Of a DNA stretch of 45,666 nt, positions 6,630-13,556 are shown piece after piece. The position numbers and the translations under genes were made by a program. The notes under the pieces were generated by a model. That model had not been told where the DNA came from. It saw only the letters and a list, made by a program, of their open reading frames with translations, and made no database searches. The stretch comes from Pseudopontixanthobacter vadosimaris (GTDB lineage: Bacteria; Pseudomonadota; Alphaproteobacteria; Sphingomonadales; Sphingomonadaceae), in NCBI RefSeq assembly GCF_012979275.1, contig NZ_JABASZ010000009.1, positions 1 through 45,666 on the forward strand. The letters run 5' to 3'. Each line of letters opens with the position of its first letter. The first letter of the stretch is position 1.

Positions 6630-8159
6630 ATGGCGAGACACCGAACTGCTCCGGCGCTGATGGCGTTACTGATGCTGGCGGCCTGCGGGCTGTCTCCCGA
6701 AGAACAGGCGAAGCGCGGCGCCGAAAGTTACGAGGCGCACCGCTTCAGCGCTGCGCGGCTCGATCTGATTGCGGCGCTGAACGAAAGGCCCGGCGATCTT
6801 CGCGCGGCGGAACTGCTCGCGCGCACTTATCTCGAGCTTGGCGACGGCGAGGCAGCCATGGCGGCGCTGGACAGGCTGGCCGAACGCGGGGCGCTGCCGG
6901 CAGACGGGGCCATTCTGCGCGGCGAAGCCGACCTGCTGCGCGGACGCTTTAACGAAGCGATCGGCCATGTCGCCGCCGAAGATACTGCCGATGCCTGGCG
7001 CATCCGCGCCCTGGCCCATATCGGGCTGGAGGATGTCGAATCCGCCGCGCAGGCCTTCGCCAGGGGCGCGGAAGCAAGCGCCCCCAAGGCACGGCTGCGC
7101 GCGGAACAGGCGCGGTTCGAACTGGGGCGCGGCAATCCTGTAAAGGCCCGCGAACTTGCCGAAGCGGCACTTGCGGAAGGCCCCGATGTGCTCGAAGCGC
7201 AGCTCGCCGCAGGGCAGGTGGCCGCTGCCGACGGCCGACTGGGCGATGCCCTCAGGGCATTCGAAGCGGCGTCCTCGGCCTATCCGGAGAACCGGTCGGC
7301 GCTGATCGGGCGAATCGCGACACTGGGCGATCTCGGCCGGACGGAGGAGATGAAGCCCCTGCTGGACGATCTTGCGGAGCGTGCGCCCGACGATCTCTCG
7401 GTCAGATTTCTGACCGCCCGCCTGGCGGCGACGTCGGGCGATTGGGATACCACGCGAAGAGAATTGCAGGACGTCGAGGCGCGGCTGAACGAGGTGCCGC
7501 AGGCCCGGCTTCTCTACGGGCAGGCCCTGGCCGAACTCGGCTTGCCCGAACAGGCGGCGACGCACCTCGCCAGCTATCTGCGGAACAATCCGGGGCACAG
7601 ACTGGCGCGGCGGCTGCTGGCAGGCGCGCAGCTCAATTCCGGCAATGCATCCGCTGCCGTGGAGACGCTGCGCCCGCTCGCCTCGCGCCCCGAAGCGAAT
7701 GTGCAGGAACTGACCCTGATGGCAGCGGCGACCGGTGCCGCCCGATCGCCCGATGCCGCAGCCTATGCCGCCCGCGCCCGGTTCCCCGCGGCCGAGATGC
7801 TGGGAAGCGAGCTTGCCCTGGCCGACAATGCCATGAAGCGCGAGGACTGGCGCAGCGCCGCGCGGGCCTACGACAATGTTCTGGAAACGACCGGAAGCGG
7901 GAACGTGCTGGTGCTGAACAATGCCGCCTATGTGCAGGGCCAGCTCGGTAATTTCGATGCGGCGCTGAAACTTTCCCGGAAGGCCATGAAGAAAGCGCCG
8001 GACAATGCATCCGTTCTGGATACGACCGGATGGCTGATGGTTCGCAGCGGCGACCGCAGCGGCGGGTTGCCCTTACTTCGCAAGGCAGCCCGGCTTGCAC
8101 CGGACAACCGGGCCATTGCCCGCCATCTGGCCGAAGCCGAACGGGGGCAGGCCCGGTAG
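6630..8159 (+). CDS. Tetratricopeptide-repeat lipoprotein
   Basis: The 509-residue product starts with a short signal peptide ending in a lipobox (LMLAAC, Cys about 20), so it is probably a lipid-anchored envelope protein. The rest is alpha-helical TPR-like repeats, recognisable as ELLARTYLELGDGEAAMAAL, LYGQALAELGLPEQAATHL and NNAAYVQGQLGNFDAALKL. Architecture and the neighbouring PEP-CTERM gene recall the TPR lipoproteins (PrsT-type) of exosortase/polysaccharide systems, but it is much shorter than PrsT and no other gene of that system is here, so the link is inference. ATG 6630 is 180 bases after the tRNA with a weak GGGAAC upstream. It converges on the PEP-CTERM gene. Confidence 0.82.
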   Translation: MARHRTAPALMALLMLAACGLSPEEQAKRGAESYEAHRFSAARLDLIAALNERPGDLRAAELLARTYLELGDGEAAMAALDRLAERGALPADGAILRGEADLLRGRFNEAIGHVAAEDTADAWRIRALAHIGLEDVESAAQAFARGAEASAPKARLRAEQARFELGRGNPVKARELAEAALAEGPDVLEAQLAAGQVAAADGRLGDALRAFEAASSAYPENRSALIGRIATLGDLGRTEEMKPLLDDLAERAPDDLSVRFLTARLAATSGDWDTTRRELQDVEARLNEVPQARLLYGQALAELGLPEQAATHLASYLRNNPGHRLARRLLAGAQLNSGNASAAVETLRPLASRPEANVQELTLMAAATGAARSPDAAAYAARARFPAAEMLGSELALADNAMKREDWRSAARAYDNVLETTGSGNVLVLNNAAYVQGQLGNFDAALKLSRKAMKKAPDNASVLDTTGWLMVRSGDRSGGLPLLRKAARLAPDNRAIARHLAEAERGQAR

Positions 8160-8167
8160 CCCAAGAG

Positions 8168-8236
8168 GTCGTTCAGCCGGTCGTTCAGACGGCTGTGTTC
8201 AGGCGGCCGTGTTCAGGCGACCGTGTTCAGGCGAGT
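8168..8236. repeat. Degenerate ~14-bp tandem repeat across a stop codon
   Basis: About five units appear: gtcgttcagccg, gtcgttcagacggct, gtgttcaggcggcc, gtgttcaggcgacc and gtgttcaggcgagt. The array fills the gap between the convergent TPR and PEP-CTERM genes and overlaps the TGA stop (8227-8229) of the PEP-CTERM gene on the minus strand. The pattern suggests slippage-type expansion. Confidence 0.8.
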
Positions 8237-8949
8237 GCCAGCCGCGGCGAGGGTGCGGCATTCCGCCGCCCGCGCCGGCGTCCGGCGAAAGCAAGCCCGA
8301 CGAGGCCGAAGCCGAACAGCACGAGCGTACCCGGTTCGGGAACCTGCGTTCCGCCGCCCGACGATGTCGACGAACTGCTGGTCGCCGCACCGCTTGCCGA
8401 CGTGATATTGCCTGCGCCGGTGATCGACTGATAGCGCACGAAGAAATTGTCGAGCGTGAGCGCGTTTACGGGTTCGGCGAAGCCTAGCATGAGCGAACCG
8501 GAACCTGACAGGCCGGTTTCGACCCCGCCGCTGTTGCCGGCGCAGCTGTTGCTCCGGCCGCCCTTGAAGCAGACATCGATATTGCCGATGCCGTTCGGAT
8601 ATTTGGAGTCCAGCACCGCGAAATTGTAAGTGCCGGTGCTGCGGGCGCTGCGGATATCGGGATCGGTGTCGAAAGCGAAGCTGGAAATGCGCGAGGTCAC
8701 GCCGTTGCCGGTGGTATTTGCGACCGAATAATCGAAGCTGTAACCGGTATCGGTTACATTCTTCAGCGTGAAGGTGGTGGAGCCGCCAAGGCCGTCGACG
8801 ATCTTGCCATCGGAAAAGCCGTTGTAATCGAGCGTGAAGCTGGTGCCGACGTCACCCGCCGTCAGCGTGATCGGATCGGCCAGCGCCGGGCTGGCGATCA
8901 GGGCCGAAGCCGCAATGGCGATATAGCCGAGTCGATTAATGCGCTTCAT
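8227..8949 (-). CDS. PEP-CTERM sorting-domain protein
   Basis: The 240-residue protein has a Sec signal peptide (MKRINRLGYIAIAASALIAS then PALAD) and a Ser/Gly-rich linker. Near the C-terminus is the tripartite sorting signal: VPEPGTLVLFG, a hydrophobic helix, and the basic cluster GRRRGRR. Such proteins are cut and relocated by an exosortase, which is not in this window. Two cysteines (DVCFKGG and SNSCAGN) flank a loop. The overall layout resembles the cistern-type PEP-CTERM family, a tentative call. After the Arg cluster there is an unusual 11-residue tail (NAAPSPRLALA), and the stop lies within a tandem repeat. The ATG at 8949 follows GAGGGA; the frame is open to 9036 but without a start signal. 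Confidence 0.85.
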   Translation of the reverse strand: MKRINRLGYIAIAASALIASPALADPITLTAGDVGTSFTLDYNGFSDGKIVDGLGGSTTFTLKNVTDTGYSFDYSVANTTGNGVTSRISSFAFDTDPDIRSARSTGTYNFAVLDSKYPNGIGNIDVCFKGGRSNSCAGNSGGVETGLSGSGSLMLGFAEPVNALTLDNFFVRYQSITGAGNITSASGAATSSSSTSSGGGTQVPEPGTLVLFGFGLVGLAFAGRRRGRRNAAPSPRLALA

Positions 8950-9000
8950 GTTCGGTCCCTCGTAAAATCTGATCCGTTCCTGTGCGAAAATCCCGCCGGA

Positions 9001-9014
9001 GTGAAGCACTTCAC
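9001..9014. promoter_or_regulatory. Operator-like palindrome in the PEP-CTERM 5' region
   Basis: GTGAAG-CA-CTTCAC has perfect 6-bp arms with a 2-base centre, 52 bases upstream of the PEP-CTERM start codon. It could be a repressor site or a short RNA hairpin in the leader. No regulator can be assigned. Confidence 0.35.
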
Positions 9015-9137
9015 CGTGACTGTCCCCAACCGGCACAAATCCGCGCCGGATCTTGCGGCTCCAGGCGGCGTCTTTTCTTGCCAGTACTTATTCCCATTAC
9101 TTATTTCACGGCCGCGTCAATCGGCCGCATGGCAAGG

Positions 9138-9168
9138 AAAAGGGGCCGAAGCGCGTGGCTCCGACCCC
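9138..9168 (-). terminator. Terminator of the autotransporter gene
   Basis: Read on the minus strand, GGGGTCGGAGC (9168-9158) pairs with GCTTCGGCCCC (9152-9142) over 11 positions including two G-T wobbles. The loop is 5 nt and TTTT follows (9141-9138). It lies about 55 bases past the autotransporter stop, separating it from the PEP-CTERM gene on the same strand. Confidence 0.75.
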
Positions 9169-9222
9169 TCCCTTCCTGGTCCTCAGGAATGGCTCTCAGC
9201 TGTTGGCTGACGGCGCGGTGGT

Positions 9223-11229
9223 TTACCAGGAAGCCTGGAAACCGGCGCGCGCGCCCACCTCGCCGGAATCGAAGCCGACGCCGACGCCGCCGGTAAAGAC
9301 GGTGCTGTCGCTGATGCGGTAACCGACCGATGCAGACCCTGCCACGCGATCGTTATAATAGCCGAAGCCGCCTGCGACGCCGAAGGTCCTGCCCGGCATG
9401 ATCACCGGCGATTCCATCGACAGCGCCAGGGCGACGCCTTCATTCGCGCGGCGGGCCTGCATATCGTTTTCCGCCGCCAGGTCGAACAGCACAGCCTGAC
9501 CGTCCTGCAACCCTGCGATGGCGCGGGAATTGCTGGCAATCATCGCCGAATTGCCCGCGATCAGCGCGGAACTGTTCGCGATCGCGGCGGTGTTGCCCAT
9601 GATGGCAGTGGTGTTGCCGGCAATGGCAACGCTGTTCGCCTGCACGGCCGTGAAGCTGGCCAGATTGCTGAGGCCGGCAGACGAGCTTACGCCCAGCGTG
9701 CCGTTGGCATCGGCCGTGACCACTGCGATCGGACCGACCTGCGAAGCGGTGCTGTCGTCAAGCGATGCCACCACGACCTGCCCGGCATTGGTGGCGACGG
9801 CGCCATTGCCGATGGCAACGGAGTTCGTGCCGGATGCAACCGACTGGTTGCCCAGCGCGATGGCCCCGTCTCCGCTCGCCGCGGCGGCTTCACCCACGGC
9901 GACGGAGCGCACGCCCGTCGCCTCGGACAAATGGCCGAGCGCGGTCGCGCGTTCGGCCGTGGCATTGGCGCGCCAGCCGTAAGCCGTCGCACCTGCCCCG
10001 ACAGCGGAGGCCTGTCCGCCGACCACAGTGGTGGAAGGGCCACTGGCGATGGTCGACATACCCATCGCGCCGTCGCGATTGCCGCCGATGGCGATGGAAT
10101 CGCCGCCGGTCGCCTGCGCCGTATTGCCGATGGCGATGGCATTGCTGCCCGATGCGACCGCATCCTCTGCTCCGGCAAAGCTCTGGTCACCCGAAGCGGT
10201 GGTCTGATGGCCGACGGCGGTAGCCATCGCCCCGGTCGCCTGCGCCTGCCAGCCCAGGGCCGTCGCGCCCGGCGTATTCGCCAGGCTTTCGCCGCCGAGA
10301 GCGGTCGTCGAATTGCCGATCGCCATGGCATCGGCACCCAGCGCCAGTGCATCCACGCCATCCGCGACCGCGCCGTCACCATCGCCATCGGCATCGCCGC
10401 CGATGGAAATCGCGCCGACCTGACGCGCCTCTGCATCGCTGCCGATCGCGATCCCGGCATCGTCGGTCGCCAGCGCGCCGAACATGCCGCCATCGGTATT
10501 GCCGCCAATCGCGACGCCGCCACGGCCTTGCGCCGCCGCCGCTTCACCGGCTGCCGTGGAAGCGAAGCCGCTCGCCTCAGACAGATGGCCGAGCGCGGTC
10601 GAGCGTTCCGCCGTCGCATTGGCGCGCCAGCCATAGGCCGATGCACCTGCTCCGACTGCGGAGGACTGCCCGCCGACGACGGTGGTGGAAGGGCCGCTGG
10701 CGACGGTGGAGAAGCCGGTCGTACCGTCACGATTGCCGCCGATGGCGATGGCATCGCCGCCGGTCGCCTGCGCCGTGTTGCCGATGGCAATGGCGTTGTC
10801 GCCCGAAGCAACCGCATCTTCCGCCCCGGCAAAGCTCTGGTCACCCGAAGCGGTGGTCTGGTGGCCGACGGCCGTGCCCATCGCCCCGGTCGCGCTCGAC
10901 TGCCAGCCCAGGGCCGTCGCGCCCGGTGTGTTCGCCAGGCTTTCGCCGCCTACTGCCACGGTGGACGGGGCGCTGGCGACGGCGGGATTGGCACCGGCAT
11001 CGTCCGAGCCGATCGCCACTGCATCGGTTCCGGTCGCACTCGCGCCGACGCCCACGGCAGTCGCGCCATCTGCGGGCGCCTCGGCATCGGTGCCGCATTC
11101 GGTCGAGTTCACGCCGGCGCCGTCGTTACAGGGCGGCGTCGTGTCGGCCGATGCAGGAGCGACGATGAACAGCGTGGCCGACCCGGCCAGCAGCGTCGCG
11201 GCGAAATTTTTCCTGGATTGCATTTTCAT
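9223..11229 (-). CDS. YadA-like trimeric autotransporter adhesin
   Basis: The 668-residue protein has a signal peptide (MKMQSRKNFAATLLAGSA then SADT) and a long head of left-handed beta-roll repeats of the type AIAIGNTAQATG, VALGxxSxAxG. A short stalk of seven-residue repeats with Asn at a fixed place follows (AGNT, MGNT, ANSS, AGNS, ASNS). The C-terminal YadA anchor of four strands ends GARAGFQASW. Three chains would form the outer-membrane barrel and export the head (family knowledge). The head contains a long duplicated block. One Cys pair (PPCND, STECG) near the N-terminus is uncommon for the family. The ATG at 11229 follows GAGGAAG; the second ATG at 11223 is also possible. Confidence 0.93.
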   Translation of the reverse strand: MKMQSRKNFAATLLAGSATLFIVAPASADTTPPCNDGAGVNSTECGTDAEAPADGATAVGVGASATGTDAVAIGSDDAGANPAVASAPSTVAVGGESLANTPGATALGWQSSATGAMGTAVGHQTTASGDQSFAGAEDAVASGDNAIAIGNTAQATGGDAIAIGGNRDGTTGFSTVASGPSTTVVGGQSSAVGAGASAYGWRANATAERSTALGHLSEASGFASTAAGEAAAAQGRGGVAIGGNTDGGMFGALATDDAGIAIGSDAEARQVGAISIGGDADGDGDGAVADGVDALALGADAMAIGNSTTALGGESLANTPGATALGWQAQATGAMATAVGHQTTASGDQSFAGAEDAVASGSNAIAIGNTAQATGGDSIAIGGNRDGAMGMSTIASGPSTTVVGGQASAVGAGATAYGWRANATAERATALGHLSEATGVRSVAVGEAAAASGDGAIALGNQSVASGTNSVAIGNGAVATNAGQVVVASLDDSTASQVGPIAVVTADANGTLGVSSSAGLSNLASFTAVQANSVAIAGNTTAIMGNTAAIANSSALIAGNSAMIASNSRAIAGLQDGQAVLFDLAAENDMQARRANEGVALALSMESPVIMPGRTFGVAGGFGYYNDRVAGSASVGYRISDSTVFTGGVGVGFDSGEVGARAGFQASW
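9920..10975 (-). repeat. Internal duplication in the autotransporter head, period 654 nt
   Basis: The segment at about 9920-10320 recurs at about 10574-10975, shifted by 654 nt (218 codons), with high but imperfect identity. Shared landmarks are gcattggcgcgccagcc at 9962 and 10616, and caaagctctggtcacccgaag in both copies. The differences are mostly synonymous. It reflects an in-frame block duplication of beta-roll repeats. Confidence 0.9.
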
Positions 11230-11279
11230 TGAGACTTCCTCTTCCCTTCAGGACCAGAAAGCCGTGACGACGACGCGCG

Positions 11280-11308
11280 CTAAAGGGCAGGTCGACCATC
11301 CAAGTCAA
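11280..11308 (-). promoter_or_regulatory. Possible promoter of the autotransporter gene
   Basis: On the minus strand TTGACT (11308-11303) is followed after 17 bases by CTTTAG (11285-11280), about 50 bases before the start codon. The -35 is good but the -10 is poor, so this is a weak prediction. Confidence 0.2.
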
Positions 11309-11345
11309 ACCCCCCGTCTTTTCCCCGGCGCGCAAGGCCACGGCG

Positions 11346-11366
11346 TGTCATTATTTGCGAATGACA
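11346..11366. promoter_or_regulatory. Inverted repeat in the divergent autotransporter/kinase region
   Basis: TGTCATT (11346-11352) and AATGACA (11360-11366) are perfect inverted arms separated by ATTTGCG. The centre-to-centre distance of 14 bases, within a 420-base divergent intergenic region, suits a dimeric regulator binding site. No regulator is identified. Confidence 0.35.
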
Positions 11367-11649
11367 TTAATCCTTACGCCGCATGAACGGGAATGGATGC
11401 ACGGAACGGAAAAATTACTGAAGATCATGTGCCCGAGATCATGCCGCTCCCGTCATTTACATTCCCTCCTCGCGGGCATGGCACCGTCCGGCGCGGGGGT
11501 GAAACCGGCGACCTGCTCATCGGGAAAAACCTTTTGTGCGCAGGTTATGCTTTACCTTGGCGCAGCTTTCCGGTTTTCGTCCGGGACAGTCCGGCCAATA
11601 TTGCCGCTATGGTCCGCACCGGTCCGGACGCGATTTCTTGGAGGGCGGA
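11367..11649. other. Intergenic region upstream of the HWE kinase
   Basis: Apart from the inverted repeat before it, no gene is supported here. Short plus-strand frames cross the region but lack ribosome binding sites and read as random Arg/Ser-rich sequence. GGAAA at 11523 with GGTT at 11543 only weakly resembles a general-stress sigma EcfG promoter (GGAAC...GTT). Confidence 0.35.
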
Positions 11650-12789
11650 ATGCCGCATCGCAGCGCAAGTGAACTACGGCACGAAATCGCCAGGCTCGAG
11701 GACGAACTGGCCGCTGCCAGCGCCGCACGTGCGCAGGACGCCGCAACGGCACGGGATGCGGCGCAGCGGATCACTCACCTCGAAGCGGCGCTCGACGTGG
11801 TGCCGGTCGGCGTGATCATTGCCGATCTTGGTGGCAGGATCCTGCTTGGCAACAGGCAGGTGGAGGTATTGCTGCGGCACCCGGTCCTGCATTCGCGCGA
11901 TGTGGACAGCTATGACGAATGGGTGTCGTTCCACGGCGATGGCCGCCGCGTCGCGGCGCATGAATATCCGCTGTCGCGCATCATCCGCAACCATGCGGAT
12001 CACGCCGAACTGGAAGTACATTACCAGCGCGGCGACGGCACCCGTTTCTGGATGAACATCATCGGCGAGCCGGTTACCGACCGCGAGGGCAACAGGATCG
12101 GCGCAGCGGTCGCGCTGGTCGACATCGAGGCGAAGCAGCAGATGCTGGCGCGGCAGAAGACGCTGATCGCCGAACTCGATCACCGGGTGAAGAATGCCTT
12201 TGCCGTGGTGAAATCCATCGTCAGCCAGTCGCTGCGGACCTCCGGGGTTCCCGCCGGATTGCGCGAGACGCTGGACCACCGGCTCGACGCCTATGCCAAG
12301 GCCCATGCCCGGCTGGTCGGTTCCAGATCGGACCACGAGAAGATCGGCCTCATCGCCGGCGACATCGTGTCGGCAATCGCGGGCGAGCGGGCGCAGATGC
12401 ACGGGCCGGAAGTGGCGCTCCCCTCGCGCCAGGCCATGGCGCTGTCGATGGCATTCTACGAACTGGGCACGAATGCGGTGAAATACGGCGCATTGTCAGC
12501 CCCGCAGGGGTCGATCGATCTGCGCTGGCATATCGAGGCGGTGGCCGCGGGCGAGCGGCACCTGATTGTGGATTGGCTGGAACGGGGCGGCCCACCGGCG
12601 GTTGAACCGGAAACGAAGGGTTTTGGATCCTTCATCGTCAAACGCGCTATCGAAGCCGAAACCGGCGGCAGGGTGCGATTTGTCCATGGCGAGGAAGGAC
12701 TGGAATGGCACCTTGCGATGCCGCTTCCGGCCCATGCCCCTGAAGCTGAAACTGAAAACGGTAATCAACCAAGGATCGACCATGAGTGA
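11650..12789 (+). CDS. HWE-family sensor histidine kinase with PAS domain
   Basis: The 379-residue soluble kinase starts with a coiled-coil-like segment (about 5-47) rich in Ala, Glu and Arg. A PAS domain (about 48-160) ends in IGAAVALVDIEA. The HWE kinase core follows, with phospho-acceptor H178 in ELDHRVKNAF, the N-box YELGTNAVKYG (N275), the WxE signature in DWLERGG (W309, E311) and the G-box GFGSFIV. No membrane segment is present, so it senses a cytoplasmic or membrane-permeant signal. The ATG at 11650 is preceded by GGAGGGCG; the frame opens further upstream without start signals. It overlaps the response regulator gene by 8 bases, so the two are translationally coupled. HWE kinases often respond to light or general stress; the signal here is unknown. 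Confidence 0.92.
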   Translation: MPHRSASELRHEIARLEDELAAASAARAQDAATARDAAQRITHLEAALDVVPVGVIIADLGGRILLGNRQVEVLLRHPVLHSRDVDSYDEWVSFHGDGRRVAAHEYPLSRIIRNHADHAELEVHYQRGDGTRFWMNIIGEPVTDREGNRIGAAVALVDIEAKQQMLARQKTLIAELDHRVKNAFAVVKSIVSQSLRTSGVPAGLRETLDHRLDAYAKAHARLVGSRSDHEKIGLIAGDIVSAIAGERAQMHGPEVALPSRQAMALSMAFYELGTNAVKYGALSAPQGSIDLRWHIEAVAAGERHLIVDWLERGGPPAVEPETKGFGSFIVKRAIEAETGGRVRFVHGEEGLEWHLAMPLPAHAPEAETENGNQPRIDHE

Positions 12790-13177
12790 CCAGCCAGTAA
12801 AGATCTTCATCGTCGAGGATGAAGTTCTGGTGGCTTTCGAAATGAGCGACACGCTGGAGGACCTGGGCTTCGAGGTCGTCGGCCCGAGCCTGCGGCTGGA
12901 CGATGCCGAGGCCCGCGCCAAGGACAGCGAGATCGACGTGGCCATGCTGGACGTCAACATGGGCGCGGGCCTGACGACGAAGCCGGTCGCGGATATCTTG
13001 CGCGAACGCGGCATCCCCTTCATCTTCATCACCGCCTATGATTCCGCGCAGATCTCCTTCCTCGGGCCGGATGACAAGGTGCTGCGGAAGCCGGTGAACA
13101 GCAATTCGCTGATCGACGCCCTGCGCCAGGTCTGGCCCGATCTGCCGCCGGAGATCAAGTCGGCGCGGCTGCTCTGA
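12782..13177 (+). CDS. Receiver-only response regulator
   Basis: The 131-residue protein is a single REC domain: acidic pocket E12/D13 (IVEDEV), phospho-acceptor D57 (AMLDVNMG), T84 (FITAYD) and K103 (LRKPVN). It has no output domain, so it probably acts by protein contact or as a phosphate sink for the HWE kinase encoded immediately upstream. Its start codon lies inside the end of the kinase gene, with the AAGGA at 12770 acting as ribosome binding site. This pairing of HWE kinase and single-domain regulator is common in Alphaproteobacteria. Confidence 0.93.
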   Translation: MSDQPVKIFIVEDEVLVAFEMSDTLEDLGFEVVGPSLRLDDAEARAKDSEIDVAMLDVNMGAGLTTKPVADILRERGIPFIFITAYDSAQISFLGPDDKVLRKPVNSNSLIDALRQVWPDLPPEIKSARLL

Positions 13178-13192
13178 GCGGCTGCGGCGCCC

Positions 13193-13456
13193 GTGCAATT
13201 CGACGATATGCTCCGCCGCTATTTCGGCACGGATGATTTCGCGGCCGTCAGCGCCGAAGCGCGCGCCGCGGGCACGGAACGGATGCGGGTGGACCTGGGG
13301 CTGGAGCGTGATCAATCGCGGCGGTTCGCGCTGTGGATGCTGCTCTACCAGCTTGACGCCGCCCCCGACCTCGATGTCGCGTTCAAAAGCGAGGAGGAGC
13401 GCAGTGCCGCGCGCAACATGATGGGTCTGCTGGCGGCGCAAAGCGGGGAAGAATAG
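13193..13456 (+). CDS. Small hypothetical protein after the two-component pair
   Basis: The 87-residue acidic, helical-looking protein (LGLERDQSRRFALWMLLYQL, then PDLDVAFKSEEER) has no signal peptide. The start at 13193 is GTG, only 15 bases after the regulator stop; an ATG at 13208 would give 82 residues. Neither has a clear ribosome binding site. Its codon bias matches neighbouring real genes, and the position suggests an operon with the kinase and regulator. I recall similar unnamed small proteins in sphingomonads but cannot assign a function. Confidence 0.6.
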   Translation: MQFDDMLRRYFGTDDFAAVSAEARAAGTERMRVDLGLERDQSRRFALWMLLYQLDAAPDLDVAFKSEEERSAARNMMGLLAAQSGEE

Positions 13457-13465
13457 CGCCTCTGC

Positions 13466-13543
13466 GCCGCGTTTCGCTTCGCGGCGGCAACGGGGCCGGT
13501 GATATATCCTGTTGATAGCGGGCAGAGCTCTCGCCCTGCCCGC
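13466..13543. terminator. Two hairpins between convergent genes
   Basis: GCCGCG (13466-13471) pairs with CGCGGC (13480-13485). GCGGGCAG (13518-13525) pairs perfectly with CTGCCCGC (13536-13543). Neither has a clean T tract, but the place between the convergent 87-aa ORF and the S46 peptidase gene suits termination from both sides. Confidence 0.4.
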
Positions 13544-13556
13544 TGCGAAATCAGCT

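Noticed and set aside
9931-11232. Long plus-strand frames opposite the autotransporter
   Set aside because: The repetitive Arg/Ala/Asp content mirrors the repeats of the real minus-strand gene; no start signals or family resemblance.
11523-11546. EcfG-type general-stress promoter before the HWE kinase
   Set aside because: GGAAA and GGTT only loosely fit GGAAC-N16/17-CGTT, so it is not strong enough to report as a feature.
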